Shown here: piece by piece, positions 40,589-47,280 of the stretch
Layout: each line of letters starts with the position of its first letter
How positions within the stretch are numbered: position 1 is the first letter of the stretch
Position numbers and translations under genes: made by a program
Notes under the pieces: model-generated
What the model saw: only the letters and a program-made list of their open reading frames with translations
Databases searched by the model: none
What the model was told of the DNA's origin: nothing
Source of the DNA: Clostridium_T sp040217795
Lineage (GTDB): Bacteria > Bacillota > Clostridia > Clostridiales > Clostridiaceae
Direction of reading: 5' to 3'
Length of the DNA stretch: 47,280 nucleotides
Assembly (NCBI GenBank): GCA_040217795.1
Contig: JBEHWK010000011.1
Location: 1-47,280, forward strand

Positions 40589-42103
40589 CTATATTACCTC
40601 CCGGGACATAAATCTTCTGTAGTTGATTGCTTCATATATATGATCTTTATCCAGCTTTTCATTTCTCTGCAAATCGGCAATGGTTCTGGCTACCCTCAGT
40701 ATCTTATAGTATCCTCTCATAGTAAGCCCCAGTTTATCATACAATAAATTTAATTTTTCAAGGGCTTCTTTTTCAATATTCAGGTTATTAATCAAATCTT
40801 TTGTTGATACAAGTCCATTATACTTTTCCTTTGACTTTGAATATCTCTCCCTTTGAATCTCCACAGCAAATTTTATGTTGTTGCATATTGATTTTGATAA
40901 TTCATTTTTGTTTTTTGCATTGACACTTTTAATTTCAACTCTGGGCACGTATGTGAATATATCTATTCTATCCAATATAGGTTTGCTGATTTTATTTAAA
41001 TATCTAGTCCTTTCACCTTCAGTGCAATAGCACTTTTTATAAAGACTCAGATAATTTCCGCAGGGACAAGGATTGAAGGAAAGAACCAGCAGAAACTTTG
41101 CAGGCAGACATATCTGCGCTGTTGATTTGCTTATGTGAATCTCCCTGCTTTCCAAAGGTTCCCTTAATTCCTCAATGCACTCTCTTTTAAAAAGAAGGAA
41201 TTCATCTAAAAACAGAATTCCGTTATGGGCCAATGTCACTTCACCTATGGTGCCTTTTACACCGCCGATTAATGAAACTGAGCTGCATGAATGATGAGGA
41301 CTTCTGAAAGGTCTTTTTAAGGATTCGAACAAATCCTTGGGATTGTCAGTCATGCTGTAAATTTTAAATACTTCCATAATCTCCTCATAACTCATACCAG
41401 GCAGCAATCCTTGCATTTTCTTTGCAATCAGGGTTTTACCGGCCCCCGGAGAACCATATAGGGCAATATTGTGGAATCCCCCTGCAGATACCTCTATGGC
41501 TCTCAGGACCCCTTCCTGCCCTACAACATCATCAAGGTTCAGCTCTGAAGAATTCTCAAAAATATAATCTGCCTTTTCTGAAGGCAGCTGATCTCTATAA
41601 AGAAGATAATTTATAGTATTTCTCAGGCTCTCCATAAGATATATTTCTCCCTTACAGAAAAAATTACTCTGATATTGATTTTCCCTGGGAATTATAAATT
41701 TATTTATTCCTTTAGATATTCCTTCCTGCAAAATGGGGAACAACCCCTTTATTTCTTTTACCTCTCCCCCTAAACTCAATTCACCTGCTATAAGAAAATC
41801 TTCCAGGTGATCAGCAGAAATCTGGCTGCTTGCAGCTAAAATCCCTATTGCCATAGGCAAATCAAGAACTGAACCCATTTTTTTCACATTTGCAGGTGCT
41901 AAATTTACGATGATTTTTCCCAAGGGAAATTTATATCCCGAATTTATTATTGCAGCTTTGATTCTTTCTTTTGATTCTCTTATAGATTGATCTGCCAATC
42001 CTACAATATTAAATGAAGGAAGTCCTCTTAGAATTTCAATTTCAACATCCACAACTATCCCTTTCAAATCAGAAACTGTTCCGCTTTTAATTTTTACAGT
42101 CAT
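40589..42103 (-). CDS. comM: ComM/YifB-type Mg-chelatase-like AAA+ protein
   Basis: A 504-residue AAA+ ATPase of the YifB/ComM family. The N-terminal Lon-protease-like fold has FNIVGLADQSIRESKERIKAA; Walker A is YGSPGAGKTLIAKKM; Walker B is GILFLDEF; a loop with four cysteines (NPCPCGNYLSLYKKCYC) precedes the C-terminal helical domain with TMRGYYKILRVARTIADL. ComM is a branch-migrating helicase in transformation of Vibrio/Haemophilus. In Firmicutes the role is less clear; the operon with dprA supports DNA uptake or recombination. Confidence 0.9.
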   Translation of the reverse strand: MTVKIKSGTVSDLKGIVVDVEIEILRGLPSFNIVGLADQSIRESKERIKAAIINSGYKFPLGKIIVNLAPANVKKMGSVLDLPMAIGILAASSQISADHLEDFLIAGELSLGGEVKEIKGLFPILQEGISKGINKFIIPRENQYQSNFFCKGEIYLMESLRNTINYLLYRDQLPSEKADYIFENSSELNLDDVVGQEGVLRAIEVSAGGFHNIALYGSPGAGKTLIAKKMQGLLPGMSYEEIMEVFKIYSMTDNPKDLFESLKRPFRSPHHSCSSVSLIGGVKGTIGEVTLAHNGILFLDEFLLFKRECIEELREPLESREIHISKSTAQICLPAKFLLVLSFNPCPCGNYLSLYKKCYCTEGERTRYLNKISKPILDRIDIFTYVPRVEIKSVNAKNKNELSKSICNNIKFAVEIQRERYSKSKEKYNGLVSTKDLINNLNIEKEALEKLNLLYDKLGLTMRGYYKILRVARTIADLQRNEKLDKDHIYEAINYRRFMSREVI

Positions 42104-42122
42104 TTTATCACCTCTGCTTAAG

Positions 42123-42172
42123 TATTGACCAAAATATCCGGTGCATTACGCAAATTATAAATTTTGTCAATA
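42123..42172. repeat. Inverted repeat in the comM-yraN divergent promoter region
   Basis: TATTGACCAAAAT (42123-42135) and ATTTTGTCAATA (42161-42172) are mirror arms differing by one base. Each arm carries a TTGAC, on opposite strands, so they could be paired -35 elements or operator half-sites. No convincing -10 is found for either direction. Confidence 0.4.
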
Positions 42173-42192
42173 ATATTACCTGAGGTGGTAAA

Positions 42193-42558
42193 ATGAAAAA
42201 TAAAAGATCAATCGGAAGTGCCGGTGAAGATTATGCCGGGGAATATTTAAAGAAAAAGGGTTATGTTATATTAGAAAGAAACTTTTTTACACGGACAGGA
42301 GAAATTGATATAATCGCTTTAAAAAACCATGTTTTAATTTTTATTGAGGTAAAAACCAGGTATAATTCCAGATGCGGAACAGGAGAGGAATCAATTAATT
42401 ATATAAAGAAAGAACGATGCATAAAATCTGCACAATACTATATACATAAAAATAATCTCTATAATTATAATGTAAGATTTGATGCTGTATGCATATCAAT
42501 TGATATAAATAAAAATGAAAAAAGCATCCGTCATTATGAGGATGCTTTCAGATTATAA
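42193..42558 (+). CDS. yraN: YraN family endonuclease-fold protein, inverted orientation
   Basis: A 121-residue UPF0102 protein with the restriction-endonuclease-like fold. Motifs are RSIGSAGEDYAGEYLKKKGY, RTGEIDIIALKN and IEVKTRY, giving the expected E-D-ExK site. Function is not established in Firmicutes; a role in DNA or cell-division-linked repair has been proposed. GAGGTGG precedes the ATG. Usually it lies in line between rnhB and comM; here it faces the other way. Its last 2 codons overlap the rnhB stop, and the terminator for rnhB lies within its coding sequence. Confidence 0.92.
   Translation: MKNKRSIGSAGEDYAGEYLKKKGYVILERNFFTRTGEIDIIALKNHVLIFIEVKTRYNSRCGTGEESINYIKKERCIKSAQYYIHKNNLYNYNVRFDAVCISIDINKNEKSIRHYEDAFRL
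42511..42548 (-). terminator. rnhB terminator embedded in the yraN coding sequence
   Basis: AAAGCATCC (42521-42529) and GGATGCTTT (42540-42548) form a perfect 9-bp stem with a 10-base loop. On the minus strand it is followed by TTTCATTTTTATT, a good tail for the rplS-rbgA-rnhB direction. Read in the plus direction the tail is not T-rich. Confidence 0.7.
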
Positions 42559-43365
42559 TATATTCTTTAAGAAACTTAGTCTGTGAATTTCGCATGGTCC
42601 GTATTTTTTAATAGCCTCAACATGCTTTACAGTTCCATATCCTGCATTTTCATTGAAATAGTACATAGGGTATTTTTCATGATATTCTTCCATAAGTCTG
42701 TCTCTGTAAACCTTAGCAACAATTGAGGCACATGCAATTGAAGCACTTTTAGCGTCTCCCTTTACTATTCCTTTATTGTTTATATCCATTCCCCTTATGG
42801 GATATCCGTCAGAGAGGATAAAATCCGGCTTATGGCTTAACTGTCTGATGGCATCAATAAAGATTTTATTATTGCAGAACCCTATGCCTTTTTCATCTAT
42901 CTCGTTATTATCACAGCTTACAATTGAATAAGCCAATGCTTTTTCTTTTATTATTTCGCATAGTTCTTCTCTTTTTTCTTTAGATAAAGCTTTGGAATCC
43001 TTGATTCCAAGTATTACACCATCTATATCTGCATTTAAATCCAATACAACCGCACATGATACGATGGGACCCGCTAAAGGTCCTCTTCCCACCTCATCTA
43101 CTCCTGCAACAATTTCATATCTGCCGAAACTTTTATCAAAGCCATACATTGAAAGTACTCGTTCCTGCTCTTTTTTATATTTATCAATGCTTTTATTGAA
43201 CTTGTTTCCCAATTCAATGATGTTCTTCCTTGAATCTTTTGTAAGCAAATCAATCAAGGCCAAAAATTCGTCATTGGAATACACATCTGGAATTGAAATA
43301 TCTTTTAGTTCTTCTTTCAATTCTTTAAAGGAATACATTGCTACAGCCTTTTTTAAAATTGCCAT
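42553..43365 (-). CDS. rnhB: Ribonuclease HII
   Basis: Removes single ribonucleotides and RNA from RNA-DNA hybrids. The catalytic motif VAGVDEVGRGPLAGP (first acidic pair), SDGYPI and GDAKSASIACASIVAKVYRD are intact. The extra N-terminal region of about 75 residues is common in Firmicutes RnhB. The ATG at 43365 (MAILKKAVAMYS) follows AGGAG; a longer frame to 43392 is inside rbgA and not needed. It begins 10 bases after the rbgA stop. Confidence 0.96.
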   Translation of the reverse strand: MAILKKAVAMYSFKELKEELKDISIPDVYSNDEFLALIDLLTKDSRKNIIELGNKFNKSIDKYKKEQERVLSMYGFDKSFGRYEIVAGVDEVGRGPLAGPIVSCAVVLDLNADIDGVILGIKDSKALSKEKREELCEIIKEKALAYSIVSCDNNEIDEKGIGFCNNKIFIDAIRQLSHKPDFILSDGYPIRGMDINNKGIVKGDAKSASIACASIVAKVYRDRLMEEYHEKYPMYYFNENAGYGTVKHVEAIKKYGPCEIHRLSFLKNIL

Positions 43366-43375
43366 CTCATATCTC

Positions 43376-44221
43376 CTATTCAGGCATTTCAAGGGTAATA
43401 TTGCCTATTTTTCCGCCCCTGAACTCATCCAGCAATATTACTGCTATCCTGTTATAATTAATTTCTCCTCCGGAAATTATACACCCTCTTTTTCTTGCAA
43501 TTAAATCAAGAGTTTCAAGCGGAGTTTCACCAAGTTCTTCCAGTTTATATCTAATTTTCAGTTTGTCAGGATAATTATCCTGAAGTCTTTCAACAAGCTT
43601 GAGAGCCAGCTCTTCAATATCCATTATTTCATCTTTAATGGCGCCTGTGAAAGCCAGATTCAATGCTACAGCTTCATCTTCAAATTTCGGCCATAAAACA
43701 CCGGGAGTATCCATAAGTTCCACCCCTATTGAAGTCTTTATCCATTGTTTGCTCTTTGTTACACCAGGTCTGTCTCCGGTTTTGGCAATATTGTTCCTTG
43801 CCATTTTATTTATAAATGTAGATTTACCTACATTAGGTATCCCTACTACCATTACTCTTGTTATTATCTTTACAAGGCCTTTATTTCTTAGTCTGTCGTG
43901 CTTTTCCTTAAGCAGTTCATCTAAGACTGGCTTGATATTTTTTATACCATCTCCCTTTAAAGAATTTAAGGGAATTGCTTTTACATTGTCCTTTGAAAGA
44001 AATTCAATCCACTTTCTTGTTTTAGAAGCTTCAGTCAGATCACTTTTATTCAGTATAATAACTCTCGGTTTATCTTTACATAAAGCATCTATGTCAGGAT
44101 TGGATGATGCCTTAGGTATTCTGGCATCTCTTATTTCTATGACAGCATCAACAAGCTTGAGGTTTTCTTTTATTTCTCTTTTGGTTTTCACCATATGCCC
44201 AGGAAACCAGTTTATAGCCAT
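43376..44221 (-). CDS. rbgA: Ribosome biogenesis GTPase RbgA (YlqF)
   Basis: A circularly permuted GTPase needed for late 50S subunit assembly. The G motifs are in permuted order: NKSDL (G4) first, then GIPNVGKSTFINKM (G1) and DTPG (G3). The N-terminus INWFPGHMVKTKREI and the C-terminal RNA-binding domain are typical. It follows rplS in the conserved rplS-rbgA-rnhB order, separated by a terminator-like hairpin. Confidence 0.96.
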   Translation of the reverse strand: MAINWFPGHMVKTKREIKENLKLVDAVIEIRDARIPKASSNPDIDALCKDKPRVIILNKSDLTEASKTRKWIEFLSKDNVKAIPLNSLKGDGIKNIKPVLDELLKEKHDRLRNKGLVKIITRVMVVGIPNVGKSTFINKMARNNIAKTGDRPGVTKSKQWIKTSIGVELMDTPGVLWPKFEDEAVALNLAFTGAIKDEIMDIEELALKLVERLQDNYPDKLKIRYKLEELGETPLETLDLIARKRGCIISGGEINYNRIAVILLDEFRGGKIGNITLEMPE

Positions 44222-44262
44222 ATTATCACTCCTTCAGACTAAATTAATTTATTTATATTATA

Positions 44263-44288
44263 AATAAAAAAGGGACTTATTAAGCCCC
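44263..44288 (-). terminator. Intrinsic terminator of rplS
   Basis: GGGACTT (44272-44278) pairs with AAGCCCC (44282-44288) with one wobble and a 3-base loop. It is followed on the minus strand by TTTTTTATTT. Confidence 0.75.
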
Positions 44289-44301
44289 GTTTTTACATGA
44301 A

Positions 44302-44649
44302 TTATTTTATTAATTCTCTTACCTTAGCAGCTTTACCAACTCTGTCTCTTAAGTAGTAAAGTTTAGCTCTTCTTACTCTACCAAATCTTACGATTTCAAC
44401 TTTATCGATTATTGGGGAGTTTATTGGGAAAGTTCTTTCAACTCCAACTCCATAAGCTAATCTTCTTACTGTGAAAGTTTCTCTAGCTCCGCCGTTTTGC
44501 TTTTTAATTACAGTTCCTTCGAAAGCTTGAACTCTTTCTCTGTTTCCTTCTTTAATTTTTACGTGAACTCTTACAGTATCACCAATACTAAAGTTTGGAA
44601 GATCGCTTCTTAATTGTTCTTGTTCTATAGCTCTTATAATTTCGTTCAT
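44302..44649 (-). CDS. rplS: 50S ribosomal protein L19
   Basis: A 115-residue L19 at the subunit interface. It has FSIGDTVRVHVKIKEGNRERVQAFEG, the core GVGVERTFPINSP and the C-terminal RRAKLYYLRDRVGKAA. The ATG at 44649 is chosen for its spacing (7 bases) from GGAGGG; the upstream in-frame ATG at 44655 is too close. It has its own promoter and leader. Confidence 0.98.
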   Translation of the reverse strand: MNEIIRAIEQEQLRSDLPNFSIGDTVRVHVKIKEGNRERVQAFEGTVIKKQNGGARETFTVRRLAYGVGVERTFPINSPIIDKVEIVRFGRVRRAKLYYLRDRVGKAAKVRELIK

Positions 44650-44655
44650 GTGCAT

Positions 44656-44722
44656 TCCCTCCTAATATTTATTGTGACGTTCTTAACAAAATCTATGTCA
44701 GAGGACCGCCCGTACTAGCACA
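44656..44722 (-). ncRNA. L19 leader-type structured 5' UTR of rplS
   Basis: A short leader sits between the promoter and the start. It holds a GTGAC/GTCAC-type closing possibility (GTCACAAT near the ribosome binding site) and a GC-rich GGGCGGTCCTCTGAC segment. Firmicutes have an autoregulatory L19 leader in this position. I assign it by position and partial features, not by a covariance match. Confidence 0.5.
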
Positions 44723-44728
44723 ACGATA

Positions 44729-44757
44729 ATTGTATCATAAAGGAAATATTGATGCAA
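44729..44757 (-). promoter_or_regulatory. Promoter of rplS
   Basis: On the minus strand TTGCAT and TACAAT are separated by 17 bases. It lies just past the trmD stop codon. Confidence 0.7.
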
Positions 44758-44777
44758 GAAAAAATATAGAAATATTG

Positions 44778-45485
44778 TTATTTCTTTAATAACTTTATAT
44801 CTTCTTTGGTTAATTCTATTTTATCAAATAAATCCGGCCTTTTTTCTCTTGTAACTTCAAGGGACATTTTTCTGCGCCATTTTCTTATATTCTCATGATG
44901 TCCTGATAACAATACCGGAGGGACCTTATCCCCATGATAATCTTCCGGACGTGTATACTGAGGATATTCTAAGAGTCCATCATAAAATGATTCATCCTGA
45001 AAACTTTCTTCCTTTCCAAGAACTCCCGGAATAAGCCTTGCAATACTGTCAACTATAGGAATACAAGCCATTTCTCCGCCGGTGAGAACGAAATCTCCCA
45101 GGGATATCTCCATATCGATGTATTTATATGCCCTTTCATCAATACCTTCATAGTGACCACAAATAAATATCAGACTTTCTTCTTTTGATAATTCTTTTGC
45201 TAAAGCCTGATTAAAGGTTACACCTCTTGGACCAAGAAAGATCACTTTACCCGAATTTGACTTTTTTGCATGTTCCAATGCCGATGCAATGGGCTGAACG
45301 CTCATCACCATTCCGGCTCCGCCTCCATAAGGATAATCATCAACTTTTTTATGTTTATTATCTGAAAAATCCCTTATATTAATGGCATTTACTGAAAGAA
45401 TGTTATTTTCTTTTGCTCTTCCTATAATAGAATGATTAAAAATATCAAACATATCAGGAAATAGGGTCAATATATCAATCTTCAT
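44778..45485 (-). CDS. trmD: tRNA (guanine(37)-N1)-methyltransferase
   Basis: A SPOUT-fold enzyme that methylates G37 next to the anticodon and prevents frameshifting. It has IDILTLFPDMFDIF, the FNQALAKELSKE region, ICGHYEGIDER, the trefoil-knot SLGDFVLTGGEMA and the C-terminal LLSGHHENIRKWRR. Length 235 is normal. The ATG at 45485 (MKIDILTLFPD) overlaps the last codons of rimM, so translation is coupled. Confidence 0.97.
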   Translation of the reverse strand: MKIDILTLFPDMFDIFNHSIIGRAKENNILSVNAINIRDFSDNKHKKVDDYPYGGGAGMVMSVQPIASALEHAKKSNSGKVIFLGPRGVTFNQALAKELSKEESLIFICGHYEGIDERAYKYIDMEISLGDFVLTGGEMACIPIVDSIARLIPGVLGKEESFQDESFYDGLLEYPQYTRPEDYHGDKVPPVLLSGHHENIRKWRRKMSLEVTREKRPDLFDKIELTKEDIKLLKK

Positions 45486-45981
45486 CTTGCCATTCACCTA
45501 CTGGTTTAATGATTATCTTACCCTCTTCAATATTTATATCTAAAACAATTTCCTTCAATACAGGAACCAAAGTCTCCTTACCACCATCTTTTATCCAGTA
45601 CACATCGTTGCTTCCTGTCTTAATTACTTCATATACTTCACCGATGTATTTTTCTTCTGTATCATAAACTTTACAGCCTATTAAATCAGCTATAAAGAAA
45701 GTATCTTCCGGGAGTTTCACCGCATCTTTTCTTGCTACCTTAAGATATTTTGTTTTCATCTTTAGGGCTGCATTCATATCATCAATGCCTTCTAATTTTA
45801 AGATAACCCTGTCCTTTTGAAACTTGCAGGACTCTATCTTAACATCTCTGTTATCTATAATTACAGTTTTAAGTTTCTTGAATCTTGCCGGATCATCTGT
45901 TAAAGGAAAAACTTTAACTTCCCCCTTTATCCCATGTGAATTTACAATCTGACCTATATTAAAAAATTCCTTCAATATCAT
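45475..45981 (-). CDS. rimM: 16S rRNA processing / ribosome maturation factor RimM
   Basis: A 168-residue 30S assembly factor binding S19. The N-terminal beta-barrel has NIGQIVNSHGIKGEVKVFPLTDDP; the C-terminal PRC-barrel starts ADLIGCKVYDT and includes WIKDGGKETLVPVL. AGGAGG lies upstream of the ATG. Its usual upstream neighbours rpsP and the KH protein gene (khpA) are absent here; a transposase-like gene is in their place. Confidence 0.96.
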   Translation of the reverse strand: MILKEFFNIGQIVNSHGIKGEVKVFPLTDDPARFKKLKTVIIDNRDVKIESCKFQKDRVILKLEGIDDMNAALKMKTKYLKVARKDAVKLPEDTFFIADLIGCKVYDTEEKYIGEVYEVIKTGSNDVYWIKDGGKETLVPVLKEIVLDINIEEGKIIIKPVGEWQDED

Positions 45982-46333
45982 TTCCTCCTTAAGTTATATA
46001 GAAGGCATCTTTGCTTTCTATACAGAATTTATCTTCTATTATTAAAGCATAAAAGATGGTTTTTGTATACTTATAAAAGACAAAAGGTGGCTGTGGCAAA
46101 ACGCATATTTATAAAATTCCATGAATAAAGACCAAGCAGTTGATTCACTAATGCATATTTTCATAAGTATAAGGTTTATTGCTGATTTATCCATATTCAT
46201 CTGTTTTAACAAAGTGTTGATGGAATATTCCCATTCACAATAAATAGAATCTGAAGATACTTTTTTGAAATTGATTAAAACCATTAATCTATGTCAAGAA
46301 TTCAAAGGAATATATTCCCGGGAGTTGATTCAG
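45982..46333. other. Intergenic region between rimM and the transposase-like gene
   Basis: It holds an imperfect inverted repeat TATAGAAGGC / GCTTTCTATA (45997-46022), perhaps a rimM leader hairpin, and a GGTGGCTGTGGCAAAACGC stretch (46086-46104) that resembles the outer end of an insertion sequence. A minus-strand open frame of 80 codons (46284-46042) lacks a ribosome binding site and a family. No clear rimM promoter is seen. Confidence 0.35.
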
Positions 46334-47280
46334 ATGATGTATTTTAACCGCTATGAAATAGAGTTCAGAAAAATGTTTCTAAAGCCTGAAGATATCTTTA
46401 ATGAAGCCGACATTGAGAATGCTCTCAAGAGCATGAAATCAGCGTCCCCCCATGAATGCCCCAGCTGTAGCAGCAAAAACATAAATCGAAACGGAAAAAC
46501 AAAGCAAAGAAAACAGAGATACATATGCAAATCCTGCGGAAAGAGTTTTTCAGAAATGACAGGCTCTCCCTTTATGTACAGCAAAAAACCTCTTGAAATA
46601 TGGGTAAAATACTTGTTTTGTATGAAGGAAAACCTAACCTTAAGAGAAATAACCAGATACCTTGGTATCTGCCTCACCACAGGTTTCTATTGGAGACATA
46701 AGATTTTAAGCGTAGTTGGAACACAGATAAAGGACTGTGAACTCTCAAAAAACATAGACGTCTATGAGATGAAAATGAAGGAAAACTTTAAAGGAAATCA
46801 CTCAAAAAAGCCAATCTTCAAGAATGAGAGAGGATCTGTAATGATATTGAGTTCTAAAGATTCAGAAGGAAATACCCTTGTAAAAGCCCCTGTGAAAAAT
46901 GAAATAACAAGAGAAGTTTTAGACAAGGTACTGGCTCCGGTAATTAAAAATGGGCGGGTGCTTGGAAGTCCCAGAAGACAAGTATATATTAATTTTGCAA
47001 GAGATAATAATCTTCTCCTTAATATGAAGGGAAGCTTGACTTATTCGGTAGAAGGAATGAATATGGGAAAAGCTCAGGCTCAATCGCTGAGCTTCAAGAG
47101 ATTCTTATACATTTTTTCCGGTGTGGCAAGCAAATACATAAGCTATTATATTAATTTATTCAGGATAACAGTTGAAAATAAAGAGAATATTGCACAAGCC
47201 CTCATAAATAAGCTTGCAAGAGGAAAAAAACAATTAAAGGTATATGAATTTGATAAAGTTCAGTTTGACGGGTTTAAAAA
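46334..47280 (+). CDS. IS1595-like transposase homologue, partial, catalytic residues apparently lost
   Basis: An uninterrupted plus-strand frame of at least 315 codons runs off the window. It starts ATGATG with GGGAG upstream. The order is: N-terminal helical region, zinc ribbon (C42, C45, C65, C68), a helix-turn-helix region LTLREITRYLGI, then WRHKIL (120-125), all typical of IS1595/ISXO2-type transposases. The core retains ENFKGNHSKK and GVASKYISYYINLF. At the positions where the family has its catalytic acidic residues I read Y144 (in VYEMKMKEN) and P213 (in LGSPRRQVY). The gene is therefore probably not an active transposase. It could be a decayed copy or a domesticated protein. The right end lies outside the window. 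Confidence 0.7.
   Translation, partial: MMYFNRYEIEFRKMFLKPEDIFNEADIENALKSMKSASPHECPSCSSKNINRNGKTKQRKQRYICKSCGKSFSEMTGSPFMYSKKPLEIWVKYLFCMKENLTLREITRYLGICLTTGFYWRHKILSVVGTQIKDCELSKNIDVYEMKMKENFKGNHSKKPIFKNERGSVMILSSKDSEGNTLVKAPVKNEITREVLDKVLAPVIKNGRVLGSPRRQVYINFARDNNLLLNMKGSLTYSVEGMNMGKAQAQSLSFKRFLYIFSGVASKYISYYINLFRITVENKENIAQALINKLARGKKQLKVYEFDKVQFDGFK

Noticed and set aside
42123..42172. CRISPR or attachment-site repeat
   Set aside because: Only one inverted pair occurs, with no direct repeats or spacers. No CRISPR array was seen anywhere in the window.
43599..44267. 222-codon plus-strand open frame opposite rbgA
   Set aside because: It mirrors the real RbgA frame, lacks a ribosome binding site and its product is serine/leucine-rich noise. 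The minus-strand protein has all GTPase motifs.
44656..44777. T-box or tRNA in the GC-rich part upstream of rplS
   Set aside because: No T-box bulge sequence, specifier stem or cloverleaf is visible; the position and promoter fit an L19 leader.
46042..46284. 80-codon minus-strand frame upstream of rimM
   Set aside because: No ribosome binding site and no family. Its end reads out through the IS-end-like sequence, so it is likely an incidental frame or a remnant.

Overview
The window is a low-GC Firmicutes chromosome segment, most likely from an anaerobic, endospore-forming clostridium. The evidence is the clostridial gene order topA-codY-rpsB-tsf-pyrH-frr-uppS-cdsA-dxr-rseP-ispG / rimP-nusA-ylxR-ylxQ-infB-rbfA-nrnA-truB-ribF-rpsO-pnp, three sporulation genes (tlp, spoVS, ymxH), strong AGGAGG ribosome binding sites and AT-rich intergenic DNA. 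A Sedimentibacter/Tissierellia-like host is a guess from gene order and protein flavour; no rRNA or tRNA gene is present to test it.

Layout. Almost everything from 1360 to 45981 is on the minus strand, so transcription runs from high to low coordinates. Region A (1-4332) is accessory: a partial minus-strand gene at the left edge, a plus-strand radical SAM/SPASM-like protein, the spore protein Tlp, a decayed rubredoxin/FAD oxidoreductase and a cardiolipin synthase frameshifted near its C-terminus. Region B (4501-9527) holds spoVS with a sigma-H-like promoter, rny and LexA-controlled recA. Between rny and recA sits a two-gene module: an AnfO-family protein and a repeat protein ending in CxxCxxC. 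Region C (9698-19915) carries pgsA, rimO, ftsK, tepA, dapG, ymxH, an M16 peptidase and pnp. Region D (20007-27760) is the rpsO, ribF-truB-nrnA-rbfA and infB-ylxQ-ylxR-nusA-rimP translation/transcription block. Region E (28028-36103) combines isoprenoid and phospholipid genes (ispG, rseP, dxr, cdsA, uppS) with frr, pyrH, tsf and rpsB. Region F (36393-45981) has codY, topA, dprA, a ComM-type AAA+ protein, rnhB, rbgA, rplS, trmD and rimM. yraN alone is inverted. The right edge (46334-47280) is a long open transposase-like gene running off the window.

Regulation visible in sequence: good vegetative promoters precede rny, recA, pnp, rpsO, the rimP-nusA operon, dxr, rpsB, codY and rplS. Intrinsic terminators divide the 'superoperon' into short units. 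Candidate leader controls occur at rpsO (12-bp helix), rplS (L19-leader position) and rimP-nusA (tandem hairpins, the second a terminator). A near-consensus CodY box lies just downstream of the codY start site, and a GAAC-N4-GTTC SOS box lies just downstream of the recA promoter.

Most worth following up: the AnfO/repeat-protein module in a window without nitrogenase genes, the uninterrupted transposase-like gene that seems to lack its catalytic acidic residues, the inverted yraN, and the degraded genes at the left end.
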